From JBCCOW01 sp039025855 (GTDB lineage Bacteria; Planctomycetota; Phycisphaerae; Phycisphaerales; Phycisphaeraceae), in contig JBCCNL010000019.1 in NCBI GenBank assembly GCA_039025855.1, positions 1 to 64,000 of the forward strand: a DNA stretch of 64,000 bases, read 5' to 3'. Position 1 is the stretch's first letter. Each line of letters opens with the position of its first letter. A model generated the notes under the pieces. The model saw only the letters and a list, made by a program, of their open reading frames with translations. It was not told where the DNA came from and made no database searches. Below are positions 15,949-24,624 of the stretch, piece after piece. Both the position numbers and the translations under genes were made by a program.

Positions 15949-18774
15949 TTGTCGAGTTCTAAGAACAAGAAGGTCAAAGCCAAGGCAACGGACGCTCCGC
16001 CTGGGCGTGTTCTGGGCTGGCACGCCGCGGCAATTCTGGCGGCGTTCGCCCTTTCGGGCGTCGCGGGTCTGATCCACGAAGTGGCCTGGACACGGCTGCT
16101 GCGTCTGGTCATGGGCAGCACGACGTTCTCGATCGCGACGGTCTTGGCGATGTTCATGGGTGGCTTGGCCCTCGGCGGCTACTACGGGGGACGCTGGGTC
16201 GACCGTCGGCGTGACCCGCTTCGGCTCTTCGCGGTCCTGGAAGTCGCGATCGGCGTGTACTGCCTGTTCCTGCCTTGGCTGGTCGACGCCATCGAGCCGA
16301 TCTACCGCGCGGCGTACCGGGCCGAGTTCGGGTTTGTGGGGCTGACCGTGCTGCGTTTTGTCTTGTGCGGCCTGCTGCTGTTGCCACCGGCCACGCTGAT
16401 GGGTGCGACCCTGCCGGTGCTGACCCGCTGGTGGGTCAAGTCTGCCGGCGAGATGGGGCGACGGGTCGGTCGGCTCTACGCGATCAACACCCTGGGGGCC
16501 GCGGTCGGCGCGGCGGTGACCTCGTTTGTCTTGATCCCGAACCTGGGGTTGCAGATCACGATCTTCGTCGGCGTGGCCTGTAACTGGACCGCTGCCGCAG
16601 TCGGCTGGTGGCTGCATCAGCGCACGGGATTTATCCCTGAGTCCTCACCGCCCTCAGAGGTTTCGGATCACAGCCATGACAAGTCCCGTGCTAAAGAAGG
16701 CCCGAGCTACGGCGCGTTGGCCCTCCGCGTGTTGCTCCTGGGTTATGTTGTATCAGGGCTCGCGGCGATGGTGTTCCAGATCGCCTGGACCCGGGTGTTG
16801 ACGCTGCTGATCGGGTCGTCTGTCTACGCGTTTGGCCTGATCCTCACCGCGTTCATCATTGGCTTGGGTTTGGGGGCGTTGGCTTACGGGCCATTCAGCG
16901 ACCGCGTCCGGGCCCCGTTGGCAAGGCTGGGCATTTTTCAGATCGCCATCGGCCTCTCGGCCCTGTGCGTGGTTCCGGTCTTTGCTTGGCTGCCTTACTA
17001 CCTGACCGGAGCCATCGCCAGCGCCGGCGGGGCCTTCTGGCAGGTCCAGGCCCTTGAGTTCGGGCTGGTCTTGGCGATCACCCTGGTGCCGACGCTGTTG
17101 ATGGGCGCCGCGTTTCCGCTGGTCACGCAGACTTATGCCCGCCGGGCGCCGGGCGTGGGCCAATCGGTCGGCACCGTTTATACCTGCAACACCATCGGAG
17201 CGATCGTCGGATCGTTCCTTGGCGGGTTTGTGTTGATCCCACTCGTGGGCATTCAGAACACGCTGTACGCCGCGGTCACGCTCAGCCTCGGGGTTGGCGT
17301 GGTCTACACCCTGATCGATCCGCTGCGCTCCGCGGGGCGTCGGCTGGCGTGGGCCGGCGCGGCGACGGTCATCGGTGTGGCAGCGGTCTTCACGATCCCC
17401 GCGTGGGAGCCCGAACGGATCGGGTTTGCTCCGTTTATCAAAGCCGCGAGCCTCGACCCCGGCGCTGAGTTTTCCCGTCAGGATTTTGAGGAACGCCTGC
17501 GCCGACACGAAACGCTCTATTACCACGAAGGCATCTCGGCCACGGTCATGGTGCGGCGGACTGAGGGTGGCGTGCTCGACCTGTTGACCAACGGCCGGGT
17601 CGAAGCCAAGAGCCAGGGCGGCGAGCTGCAGCAGCGGATGCTCGCCCACATCCCCATGCTGCTTCACCCCGAACCCCGCAGCGCGTTGGTGATCGGTCTG
17701 GCCAGCGGCATCACGCTCGACGCCGCGTCGCAGCACCCGGTCCAAGCGCTGGATTGCGTCGAGCTCTCGGCCGGTGTGATCGAGGCCACCCGCTACTTCG
17801 CCGAGGCCAACAACAACATCCTCGAAAACCCCCGGGTCAACGTGATCCTCTCGGACGGTCGCAACCACGTCGCGCTGACCGATCGCAAGTACGACGTGAT
17901 CATCTCGCAGCCCTCGGACCCGGCGACCGCGGGTGTCGCGACGCTCTTCACCCAGGAGTTCTTCGAGGCCTGCTACGACCGGCTCAACGACCGCGGGCTG
18001 GTCTGCGTCTGGCTGAAGGGGTCAACCGTCGAGCCGGAGGTGTTCCGGTCGATCGTGGGCACGTTCGGGCACGTCTTCGACGATGTCGGGGTCTGGTCGG
18101 TGACCCGTGAGTTCAGCGAGTACATGCTGGTCGGCTCGCGCGGGCGGATGGAGATCGACATCGCGACGCTGGACCAACGCATCCGCAGCTCGCAGCTCAC
18201 CGAGCACCTCAAGCCGCTCCAGATCCACACCATGCCGCAGTTCCTGGGCTACCGGCTCACCGGTCGTGACGGGGCTGCCGCCTTTGCCGGCGACGCCCCG
18301 TTCCATACCGATGATCTGCCGCGGCTGGAGTTCACCGCCCCGCGGTCGGCGCTCGTCCAGCAGTCCGCCGACGAGATCACCGAAGCCCTCTTCGCCCAGG
18401 GCGACCGCCGCTTCACCGAAGTCGCCCCGCCCACCGACCCGCAGCAGGCCCACCTGTACCAGGAGCTCCAACGGATCTCAGGCAACGTCGTCCTTGCCCG
18501 CTATATGGCCCACAACGCGAGGCGTGAACGCGCGGCAGGCCGGTTGAACAACGGCGTTGAACTGATGCGGCAGGCTGCGGCGTTGAACCCCTTTGACTCG
18601 GGCGTCCAAGCGGCGGTGGACTCCCTCCGCCGAGGATTGGACAGGAGCGTGAAGGACCGCGACTTCCAAGGTGCGATCACGATCGCCCGACGCATCGTGC
18701 ACATCTTGCCGCAGAGCCAACCCGACCGCGACCGGCTCGACGCCTTGCTCCGCGATCACGGCCCGAGGCAGTAG
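15949..18774 (+). CDS. Fused multi-span membrane protein/spermidine synthase-like protein
   Basis: 941 residues from a TTG at 15949; no ATG or GTG gives a better N-terminus. Two homologous halves of about six helices each make up residues 20-500: the first starts SGVAGLIHEVAWTRLLRLVM and the second SGLAAMVFQIAWTRVLTLLI, a tell-tale internal duplication. Residues 530-760 hold a spermidine-synthase-like Rossmann domain (SALVIGLASGITLDAA, VELSAGVIEATRYF, VILSDGRNHVAL, SQPSDPATAGVATLFTQEFF). The C-terminal 180 residues are helical, TPR-like. Family members are annotated as fused MFS/spermidine synthase; the real reaction is unknown. A lone gene inside the region bounded by the deaminase copies. 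Confidence 0.85.
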   Translation: MSSSKNKKVKAKATDAPPGRVLGWHAAAILAAFALSGVAGLIHEVAWTRLLRLVMGSTTFSIATVLAMFMGGLALGGYYGGRWVDRRRDPLRLFAVLEVAIGVYCLFLPWLVDAIEPIYRAAYRAEFGFVGLTVLRFVLCGLLLLPPATLMGATLPVLTRWWVKSAGEMGRRVGRLYAINTLGAAVGAAVTSFVLIPNLGLQITIFVGVACNWTAAAVGWWLHQRTGFIPESSPPSEVSDHSHDKSRAKEGPSYGALALRVLLLGYVVSGLAAMVFQIAWTRVLTLLIGSSVYAFGLILTAFIIGLGLGALAYGPFSDRVRAPLARLGIFQIAIGLSALCVVPVFAWLPYYLTGAIASAGGAFWQVQALEFGLVLAITLVPTLLMGAAFPLVTQTYARRAPGVGQSVGTVYTCNTIGAIVGSFLGGFVLIPLVGIQNTLYAAVTLSLGVGVVYTLIDPLRSAGRRLAWAGAATVIGVAAVFTIPAWEPERIGFAPFIKAASLDPGAEFSRQDFEERLRRHETLYYHEGISATVMVRRTEGGVLDLLTNGRVEAKSQGGELQQRMLAHIPMLLHPEPRSALVIGLASGITLDAASQHPVQALDCVELSAGVIEATRYFAEANNNILENPRVNVILSDGRNHVALTDRKYDVIISQPSDPATAGVATLFTQEFFEACYDRLNDRGLVCVWLKGSTVEPEVFRSIVGTFGHVFDDVGVWSVTREFSEYMLVGSRGRMEIDIATLDQRIRSSQLTEHLKPLQIHTMPQFLGYRLTGRDGAAAFAGDAPFHTDDLPRLEFTAPRSALVQQSADEITEALFAQGDRRFTEVAPPTDPQQAHLYQELQRISGNVVLARYMAHNARRERAAGRLNNGVELMRQAAALNPFDSGVQAAVDSLRRGLDRSVKDRDFQGAITIARRIVHILPQSQPDRDRLDALLRDHGPRQ

Positions 18775-18895
18775 CCGTCAAGCCAGAGCATTGGTGTTGT
18801 GGCGTGTGACACCTTGTCGGCACACGTGGATTGTTCGGGCTTGATCTGTGTGCAGGTTTCCGTCATGGTGAGGGCTCCCATTGGAGGAGCTTTCC

Positions 18896-19045
18896 ATGCC
18901 TGAAACGCTGACCCTGACTGTGCACGACGAGACGACCGCCGGCGACCGGGGCGACCCGATCGTCCTGGAGTTCCTTACCGAAGAGATCACGGTCCGCGAA
19001 GTTATGGCCGACCCGATAAACCCGGCGTTATATTCGTTGGAGTAA
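18896..19045 (+). pseudogene. Truncated copy of the ubiquitin-like gene
   Basis: The frame from the ATG at 18896 encodes 49 residues. The first 38 closely match the start of the intact gene at 19711 (TVHDETTAGDR.DPIVLEFL.EEITVRE), with two extra residues (LT) near the start. After VRE the match is lost and a TAA follows at 19043. The upstream region also matches that of the intact gene (GTCATGGTGA word), and a strong GGAGGAG ribosome site is kept. It lies directly before the second deaminase copy. It is best read as the remnant left by a duplication that split or copied the 5' end of the gene. Confidence 0.8.
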
Positions 19046-19167
19046 AGCTAGCCGGGCCGTGCGGACCGGTCTCCCGTGGGGTACTCGAAGCATCGGCAGC
19101 ACCGCCGGCGCGACACGCTCCGGCTCGTTGTGCGTATGCTTCCGCGATGCGAAACGACACGCACTAG

Positions 19168-19617
19168 ATGCAGCTCGCCCTGGACAAGTGCCGCGAGGGT
19201 ATCGAGAAGGGGCAGTCTCCGTTCGGGGCGGCGATCGTTTCAGCAGCCGGCGAGGTGTTATCGGTGGAACATAACACCTGTCGTGCGGATCACGATCCGA
19301 CCGCCCACGCCGAGGTGCAGGCGATCCGTGCCGCGTGCCAGAAGGTGCAGCACCGCTACCTCGACGGTGCAACGGTCTACGCCACGACGGAGCCGTGCCC
19401 GATGTGCTTCACCGCAAGCCACTGGGCGAGCATCAAACGGATTGTGTACGCCGCGTCGATCGCCGACGCCGCTCGCTTCGGGTTCCGTCAGCTCGAAATC
19501 TCCACCGAACAACTCAACACGCTGGGCCGTGCTGACATGGAGATCGTGCCGGACTTCATGCGGGATGAGTCGGTTGAGCTGTTAGAGCTTTGGCAAGAGA
19601 AGCTGGAGAGTTCGTGA
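19168..19617 (+). CDS. Nucleoside deaminase paralogue with early nonsense codon
   Basis: A near copy of the gene at 15261. The aligned 150 residues differ at roughly 17-19 positions by eye; the core from PTAHAEV to TASHWAS is identical. The active-site residues are kept (His47, Glu49, Cys77, Cys80 in this numbering). The homologous start is ATG 19147, but codon seven is TAG (19165-19167) where the intact copy has TAC. The next codon is ATG (19168), the only sensible start, giving a protein seven residues shorter. No ribosome site is visible for it, so expression is doubtful unless by re-initiation at the TAG-ATG pair. It is flanked by the truncated and intact ubiquitin-like genes. Confidence 0.7.
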   Translation: MQLALDKCREGIEKGQSPFGAAIVSAAGEVLSVEHNTCRADHDPTAHAEVQAIRAACQKVQHRYLDGATVYATTEPCPMCFTASHWASIKRIVYAASIADAARFGFRQLEISTEQLNTLGRADMEIVPDFMRDESVELLELWQEKLESS

Positions 19618-19710
19618 TGAGGCTGAGCCTGTGCCTTCTGTCTGGCAAACTCCGCCTTGAATAACTCATCGGTTTCGGTCATGGTGATGAAGTCCTAACC
19701 GGGAGGCCCC

Positions 19711-20037
19711 ATGCCAGCCACACTGACCGTGCACGACGAGACGACCGCGGGCGACCGGAGTGATCCGATCGTCCTGGAGTTCCTGGCCGAAGAGATCACC
19801 GTCCGCGAGCTGATCCGGCAGCGCGTGTATCAAGAGGTACAGGACTACAACCTTAGGATTGAGCAGTCTGATTTGGATTGGCGGGGGCGTTACGCCAAGG
19901 CCTGTCGGGAGTTCGAGTGCGGACGCGTCTTGGTGTTTCACGGGGACTGTCAGGCTGAGCGGTTGGACGACATGGTCGAGCTCACGCCCAGCGTTGGGGT
20001 GACGTTCCTGCGGCTCGTCCCTCTGGCGGGCGGGTAG
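19711..20037 (+). CDS. Ubiquitin-like protein with C-terminal Gly-Gly
   Basis: A 108-residue protein not assignable to a named family from sequence alone. The predicted order is strand (ATLTVHDET), strand (DPIVLEFLAEEITV), helix (RELIRQRVYQEVQDYN), an insert (about 50-68), then strand and turn (GRVLVFHGD), acidic loop (AERLDDMVELTP) and final strand VTFLRLVPLAGG. Read against ubiquitin, the tail lines up well: LVFHG with LIFAG, and FLRLVPLAGG with LHLVLRLRGG. The free C-terminal Gly-Gly is what conjugated beta-grasp proteins use. GGGAGG at 19701-19706 gives a good ribosome site. The DUF4132 gene begins 5 bp after the stop, so the two form an operon. No E1, E2 or JAB peptidase gene is nearby. 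The Ubl call is inference. Confidence 0.65.
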   Translation: MPATLTVHDETTAGDRSDPIVLEFLAEEITVRELIRQRVYQEVQDYNLRIEQSDLDWRGRYAKACREFECGRVLVFHGDCQAERLDDMVELTPSVGVTFLRLVPLAGG

Positions 20038-20042
20038 CGGCG

Positions 20043-22565
20043 ATGGAACTGACCGACGCGGACCTAGCGTTTCTGGAGCGGTTGGGGGGGCGGCCTTCGC
20101 CGGAGGCCTCAGCCCTCATCGAAGACCTTGATCGTTGGCGTCACAAAGACCGGGATGCTCGGCCGAGTGAAGGTTCTCAAGGGTCGCCTGAGTTTGAAGC
20201 GGTGTTGGGAGCCGAGCCCGAGGTTCAACGCGAGGTGCACCGCTGGCTGCTCTGGCAGCACGGGTCCCGACGCATCCCGTGGTATGGCGAGCGGGCCGTC
20301 GCCAGCCTTGGGCACTGGTCTCTGTTCAAATGCTGTCTGCCTCTGGATGACGACGATCTGAGGGCGGTGGTCTTGGCGTCGAGCGTCACGCGGAACGGCG
20401 ATGTGGCGCGTTTCAACATGGTCGCTCAGTCCGTTGAGTCTCGGCGTGCCGATGGCTTGGAATCTTCGGCCGACCTGTACTCGGCCGTGCAGCGGTCGAT
20501 CGATGAGATCGATTACACGAGTGGCGGGCCAAACCACTACGAGCTCGATGCCTGGGAGGCCATGGCCCGGGCGGTGGGTGTGACGCCGACACCGCGTCCG
20601 CGGCTCTCCACCGAGCCGATCTGGGCACGCCTGGTCCTCGACGACTATGCAGGGTTCGAGGGCGAGGCGAAGACCCATTGGGGCAGGTTGCTATGGCATG
20701 CTTCGACGGCTAGCGGTACCAAGCCCACGGTTAAATGGCTCAAGGCCGCGGCGCGGATGATCGACGCGATCGGGCCGGGCGTCGCGCAGTCAAGGCTATT
20801 GGGCTGGATCGGGATGTTCGCGGTGGGCAATCTCGAAGGTGAAGAAGCCCGCGAGAGGGGGGAATTGTGGACATACGACGTCAATGACCTCGATGCGCTG
20901 ACGATGCGTGGCCTGCTCTGGATTGCGTCGTGCTTCGAGCCCGACGAGGAGCTTGTTCGGGCGATTGCGTCGGTTGGCGAGGCGGCGACGCGTCGGCTCT
21001 CGGGCGTGGGGATGCGCAGCGCTCGGGTGGTGACCGGCGGTGCGTGGGCGTTGGCTCAGGTTGACGACCCCTCGGTGATCGAACGGCTGCAGCTGCTCCG
21101 GGGCCGGGCTACGCAGAAAACGGCGCTGGGTCAGATCGATAAGGCGATCGAGCAGGCGGCGAAGCGTCGTGGGGTTCCGCCCGAGCTGGTGTCGGAGGTG
21201 CTGGCCCCGACGGCGGGTCTGACTGAGGTGGGGTGCGGCCGGGTCGAGATCGGTGACCACGTTGCCGAGATCACGGTGGTCGATGGCGGAAAGGTGGCGT
21301 TGTCGTGGAGTGACGCGGACAGCAAGCCAAAGAAGGCGGTGCCCGCCGCGGTCAAAACGCATCATGGTGATGCGCTCAAGGCGGTGAAGGCCCAGGTCAA
21401 GGACGCACAGAAGGCGTTGCAGTTGCAACGTCACCGGCTGGATCGCGCGATGCTGGACGGGCTGCAGCGTGGGGCGGATCACTGGCGGGAGTACCTTCTG
21501 AATCATCCGGTGGCAGGTGTGCTCACGCGTCGGCTGATATGGGTTTTCGGATCCGGTGACGGGCAGCGTATCGGGGTGTGGTGGGACGGCGGCGTTCGTG
21601 AGAGGGACGGCACGCTGATCACTGGGTTGGACGGTTCGACGCGAGTTCGGCTTTGGCACCCGATCGACCGGCCGGACGACGAGGTCGCGGGCTGGCGGGC
21701 ATGGCTGATTGAGCACGGGGTGGTGCAGCCGTTCAAGCAGGCGCACCGCGAGGTGTACCGGTTGACGGATGTGGAGCGGGAGGAGCGGCCGGTGTCTGAA
21801 CGCTTGGCGGGTTATCTGATGATGCAGAATCAGTTCAAGGCGCTTACAGCCGAGCGGGGCTGGGACTACCGGCTGCGCGTTGGGGGCGACCATGACAACT
21901 TGCCGGCCTGTCGCTTGCTGGTTAGTCATGGGCTGCGGGCTGAGCTGTCGCTGGATGACTCGGGGCCCGACGCGGTGTTGACGGGCGGTCTGGCGTTCTA
22001 CGCCGACAAGACCAAGAAGGGCGGGCGGTTGTCGGGTGGCGGCGGGACGCGCGGCGGCAGTGGGCAGCCGCCGGTTCCGTGGTCGGATGTGCCGGCGGTG
22101 GTGTTTTCCGAAGTGATGCGGGACTTGGACCTGTATGTGAGCGTGGCGGGGCTGTCGCCTGAATCGGATTGGCGGGGCGAGCCTGCGGTGTGGGAGCGGC
22201 ACCGGGACGCGGGGCTGCGTGGTGGGCTACGGGCGACCGGCGAGACCCGTCGAGCGTTACTCAAGACTCTGTTGCCCAAGCTCAAGATTGCTAAGCGTTG
22301 TGAGCTGACAGACCGGCACCTTGTTGTTCACGGTGAGTTGAACCGTTATCTGATTCACCTTGGATCAGCGGGTGTGCTGATCGAGGCGAGCGGTCAGCAC
22401 GTGTGCATCGTTCCCGCGGCCAGCCTGATCAATCGCACGTCGGGTCGGGTCTTTCTGCCTTTCGAGGGAGACCGTACGCTGGCGGTGATTCTGAGCAAGG
22501 CGTTCATGCTCGCGGAAGACAAGAGGATCAAGGACCCGACGATCTTGAGTCAGATCGGACGCTGA
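20043..22565 (+). CDS. DUF4132-domain protein
   Basis: An 840-residue cytoplasmic protein. The N-terminal 400 residues are helical with repeat-like segments. The region around 535-720 is the DUF4132 core: LWHPIDRPDDEVAGWRAWL, VVQPFKQAHREVYRLTD, ERLAGYLMMQNQFKALTAERGW. The C-terminal 105 residues hold the conserved end YLIHLGSAGVLIE...HVCIVPAA...FLPFEGDRTLAVILSKAFML found in most members. The family includes E. coli MolR/YehI-type proteins; its biochemical role is not established. A WGR domain that often precedes DUF4132 is not evident. It is co-transcribed with the Gly-Gly ubiquitin-like gene 5 bp upstream, with a duplicated deaminase before that. A Lys/Gln-rich coiled segment spans about 435-480. 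Confidence 0.85.
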   Translation: MELTDADLAFLERLGGRPSPEASALIEDLDRWRHKDRDARPSEGSQGSPEFEAVLGAEPEVQREVHRWLLWQHGSRRIPWYGERAVASLGHWSLFKCCLPLDDDDLRAVVLASSVTRNGDVARFNMVAQSVESRRADGLESSADLYSAVQRSIDEIDYTSGGPNHYELDAWEAMARAVGVTPTPRPRLSTEPIWARLVLDDYAGFEGEAKTHWGRLLWHASTASGTKPTVKWLKAAARMIDAIGPGVAQSRLLGWIGMFAVGNLEGEEARERGELWTYDVNDLDALTMRGLLWIASCFEPDEELVRAIASVGEAATRRLSGVGMRSARVVTGGAWALAQVDDPSVIERLQLLRGRATQKTALGQIDKAIEQAAKRRGVPPELVSEVLAPTAGLTEVGCGRVEIGDHVAEITVVDGGKVALSWSDADSKPKKAVPAAVKTHHGDALKAVKAQVKDAQKALQLQRHRLDRAMLDGLQRGADHWREYLLNHPVAGVLTRRLIWVFGSGDGQRIGVWWDGGVRERDGTLITGLDGSTRVRLWHPIDRPDDEVAGWRAWLIEHGVVQPFKQAHREVYRLTDVEREERPVSERLAGYLMMQNQFKALTAERGWDYRLRVGGDHDNLPACRLLVSHGLRAELSLDDSGPDAVLTGGLAFYADKTKKGGRLSGGGGTRGGSGQPPVPWSDVPAVVFSEVMRDLDLYVSVAGLSPESDWRGEPAVWERHRDAGLRGGLRATGETRRALLKTLLPKLKIAKRCELTDRHLVVHGELNRYLIHLGSAGVLIEASGQHVCIVPAASLINRTSGRVFLPFEGDRTLAVILSKAFMLAEDKRIKDPTILSQIGR

Positions 22566-22592
22566 GCGTGTTTAGTCGCGAGAGGCTTGGCG

Positions 22593-24041
22593 TTAAGGCT
22601 GGGGGTCGGATTGATCGTCGCCGCTGCTGTTGCCGTTGGCGGCTTGGAGGGCGGCTTGGCCGAAGGTGATGGCGTTCTTGCCCTGGCGTTTGGAGGACAT
22701 GGCCATCTGGTCGGCTTTGTCGAGCAGGACGTCGGGTGTTTGGCCGTCCCAGGGGAAGGCGGCGAGGCCGCCGGAGATGGTGAGCGAGCCGTGGGCCTCT
22801 TCGAGGAGCTTGGGGAACTGGTGATTGCAGACGGCGTGCTGGAAGCGGCGGGCTATGTTGAGCACGTCGTGGGGGTGTTGCGAGCCGACGCGGCGGGTCT
22901 CGCCGTGGTCCCAGAAGATGACGGCGAACTCGTCGCCGCCGATGCGGGCGACGACGTCGTGGTCGCGGACGACGGACTGCATGAGTCGGGCGGTCTCGGC
23001 GAGGACCTCGTCGCCGACGCCGTGGCCGAACTTGTCGTTGTAGCTCTTGAAGTTGTCGATGTCGAAGACGAGAACGGTGACCTGCTGGCGTTCGGTGCGG
23101 GCGCGTTCGAGGATGCGGGTGAGGAAGCGGTTGAAGTACCGGCGGTTCCAGACGCCGGTGAGCTCGTCGCGCATAGAGAGGTCTTTGAGCTGGGCGAGGC
23201 GTTGGTCGAGGGCGAGCCAGCGGGCGAGCCAGGCGGCCCAGGCGGCGAGGGTGTCGTTGGGGACGGGGGTGGGGGCGTGGAGGTGGCCGAAGTGTTCGCC
23301 CAGGTAGTCAACACTGAGGGCGGCGTGGTTGTCGGGTGGTGTGTCGTCGGGGGCGGTGAGGGTGATACCGGGGATCTGGGATTGCTGGGCGAGGAGGTCG
23401 AGGGCAAGTGGTTTGAGTTGGCCGTGGGCGGCGAGGGCGGCGTCGATGAGGTCGGTGTCGGCGAGGGTGGCGTCGAGGGCTTGCGGGGAGGTGGGCGGCG
23501 GCGCGGGCGTGGCGGCGGCGGTATGGGGCTGTTGGGGCGCGGCCGGGGCGAGAGGTGGGGGCAGAGGGTGGCCGATGGCCTGAAAGAACTCGGCGGCGGT
23601 GGGGTTCTGGGGGAGGGTGAGGAAGCCTGCGTCGTGGAGTTCGGCGACGGTGTCGTCGGGGGTGTCGCGGTCGGTGAGGGCGACGAGCCGGGTGTGGGGC
23701 GCGATGCGGGCGAGGGCTTGGCCGGTGGAGGCGATGACGTTGGGCATCGCGGTGGCGGGTCCGACGACGGCGGTGGCGGGTTGGGAGACGAGTTCGCCGA
23801 GCGCGGCGAGGAAGCCGGGGACGACCTTGGTGTCCAGGCGGAGGGCGTGCTGCGATGCGTTGTGGGCCGCGGCGTGGTGGAGGCGGTCGGCGAGGGTCTG
23901 GTCCTGGATGACGAGGAGGCGGAGCGGCGTGGGACGGGGCGCGATGGGGGGCAGGCCCGGCGGCGTGATGAGGTCGGTCGGGGGGGCGTCGGTGGCCGTG
24001 GTTTGGGGCGATCGGGATGTCGGTGGCGGGGGGCTCGACAT
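22593..24041 (-). CDS. Diguanylate cyclase with degenerate receiver
   Basis: A 482-residue protein making cyclic di-GMP. The N-terminal 30 residues are Pro/Thr-rich. Residues about 38-155 look like a receiver domain that has lost its phosphoacceptor: the expected Asp in strand three is replaced within PATAVVGPA. The Ala/Pro-rich linker leads to a C-terminal GGDEF domain beginning SMRDELTGVWNRRYF, with the intact active site RIGGDEFAV and an inhibitory-site RxxD (RDHD) five residues upstream, so feedback by c-di-GMP is likely. It starts 4 bp after the stop of a second receiver-like gene; the two are one operon. Confidence 0.9.
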   Translation of the reverse strand: MSSPPPPTSRSPQTTATDAPPTDLITPPGLPPIAPRPTPLRLLVIQDQTLADRLHHAAAHNASQHALRLDTKVVPGFLAALGELVSQPATAVVGPATAMPNVIASTGQALARIAPHTRLVALTDRDTPDDTVAELHDAGFLTLPQNPTAAEFFQAIGHPLPPPLAPAAPQQPHTAAATPAPPPTSPQALDATLADTDLIDAALAAHGQLKPLALDLLAQQSQIPGITLTAPDDTPPDNHAALSVDYLGEHFGHLHAPTPVPNDTLAAWAAWLARWLALDQRLAQLKDLSMRDELTGVWNRRYFNRFLTRILERARTERQQVTVLVFDIDNFKSYNDKFGHGVGDEVLAETARLMQSVVRDHDVVARIGGDEFAVIFWDHGETRRVGSQHPHDVLNIARRFQHAVCNHQFPKLLEEAHGSLTISGGLAAFPWDGQTPDVLLDKADQMAMSSKRQGKNAITFGQAALQAANGNSSGDDQSDPQP

Positions 24042-24045
24042 CGGG

Positions 24046-24624
24046 TTACTCGGCGGCCCGTTTGGGGGGCACGGGCGGGAAGGAAGGGGGCGTAGAGCCG
24101 ATGAGCATGGCCAGTTCGTCTTTGGTCACGATAGGCCCGGGTTCGCCCTCTGCGAAAAGGCGGGGCGGGTTGGCAGACGGCGGTGGGTCGGCTTGGCCCG
24201 ATGGGGTCGTGCTGGTCGAAGCGGGCTCGGCGGCGGGGTTCAGGGCGGCGTGGATGGCGGCGAGCTGGGGCTGGCCGTGGTGGTCGGTGACCTGCCAGAG
24301 CGCGAGTCTGGGGAAGTACTGCCGGACGGTGTCGATGAGCTCGTGGCCTTGAGGCTGGTGGGTGGGCTCGACGATGAGCAAGGCGGTGGCCTGGGTCTCG
24401 ATGGCTTCGAGGAGGGCGGAAGGCGCGTCGGCGGTGACGGACATCTGGAAGCCGCGTTTGCTCATGATCTGGACGAGCGTGCCCGGGACGGGGTGGTCTT
24501 GGGCGGCGAGGAGGACGCAGCGGGTCTGGCTGGCGGCAGACGCGGGTGCGGACGCGGCAGGCGACGACGGGTCGTGTGTGACGCCTTGGGCGTCGGGCTG
24601 AGGGTGTTGAGAAGGTCTCTCCAT
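24046..24624 (-). CDS. Diverged receiver-like protein
   Basis: A 192-residue protein. Residues about 35-130 follow a CheY-like alternation (CVLLAAQDHPVPGTLVQIMSKRGFQMSVTADAPSALLEAI, ALLIVEP, FPRLALWQVTD), but the phosphoacceptor Asp is Glu (IVEP) and the acidic pair after strand one is QD. It is therefore unlikely to be phosphorylated normally. Both ends are Pro/Ala-rich and probably disordered. It is the first gene of the operon with the diguanylate cyclase, so it may be a constitutive or ligand-driven modulator of it. The family call is moderate. Confidence 0.65.
   Translation of the reverse strand: MERPSQHPQPDAQGVTHDPSSPAASAPASAASQTRCVLLAAQDHPVPGTLVQIMSKRGFQMSVTADAPSALLEAIETQATALLIVEPTHQPQGHELIDTVRQYFPRLALWQVTDHHGQPQLAAIHAALNPAAEPASTSTTPSGQADPPPSANPPRLFAEGEPGPIVTKDELAMLIGSTPPSFPPVPPKRAAE

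Noticed and set aside
19147..19167. ATG 19147 as start of the second deaminase
   Set aside because: TAG at 19165 stops it after six codons.
15261..22565. A canonical bacterial ubiquitination operon (E1, E2, JAB peptidase)
   Set aside because: No adenylation domain, E2-like fold or JAMM motif could be found in any neighbour; only the Gly-Gly protein is Ubl-like.
22587..24095. A 502-codon plus-strand frame across the diguanylate cyclase
   Set aside because: Antisense shadow. The minus strand has the intact GGDEF motif; the plus frame gives a Gly/Val/Glu-rich string.
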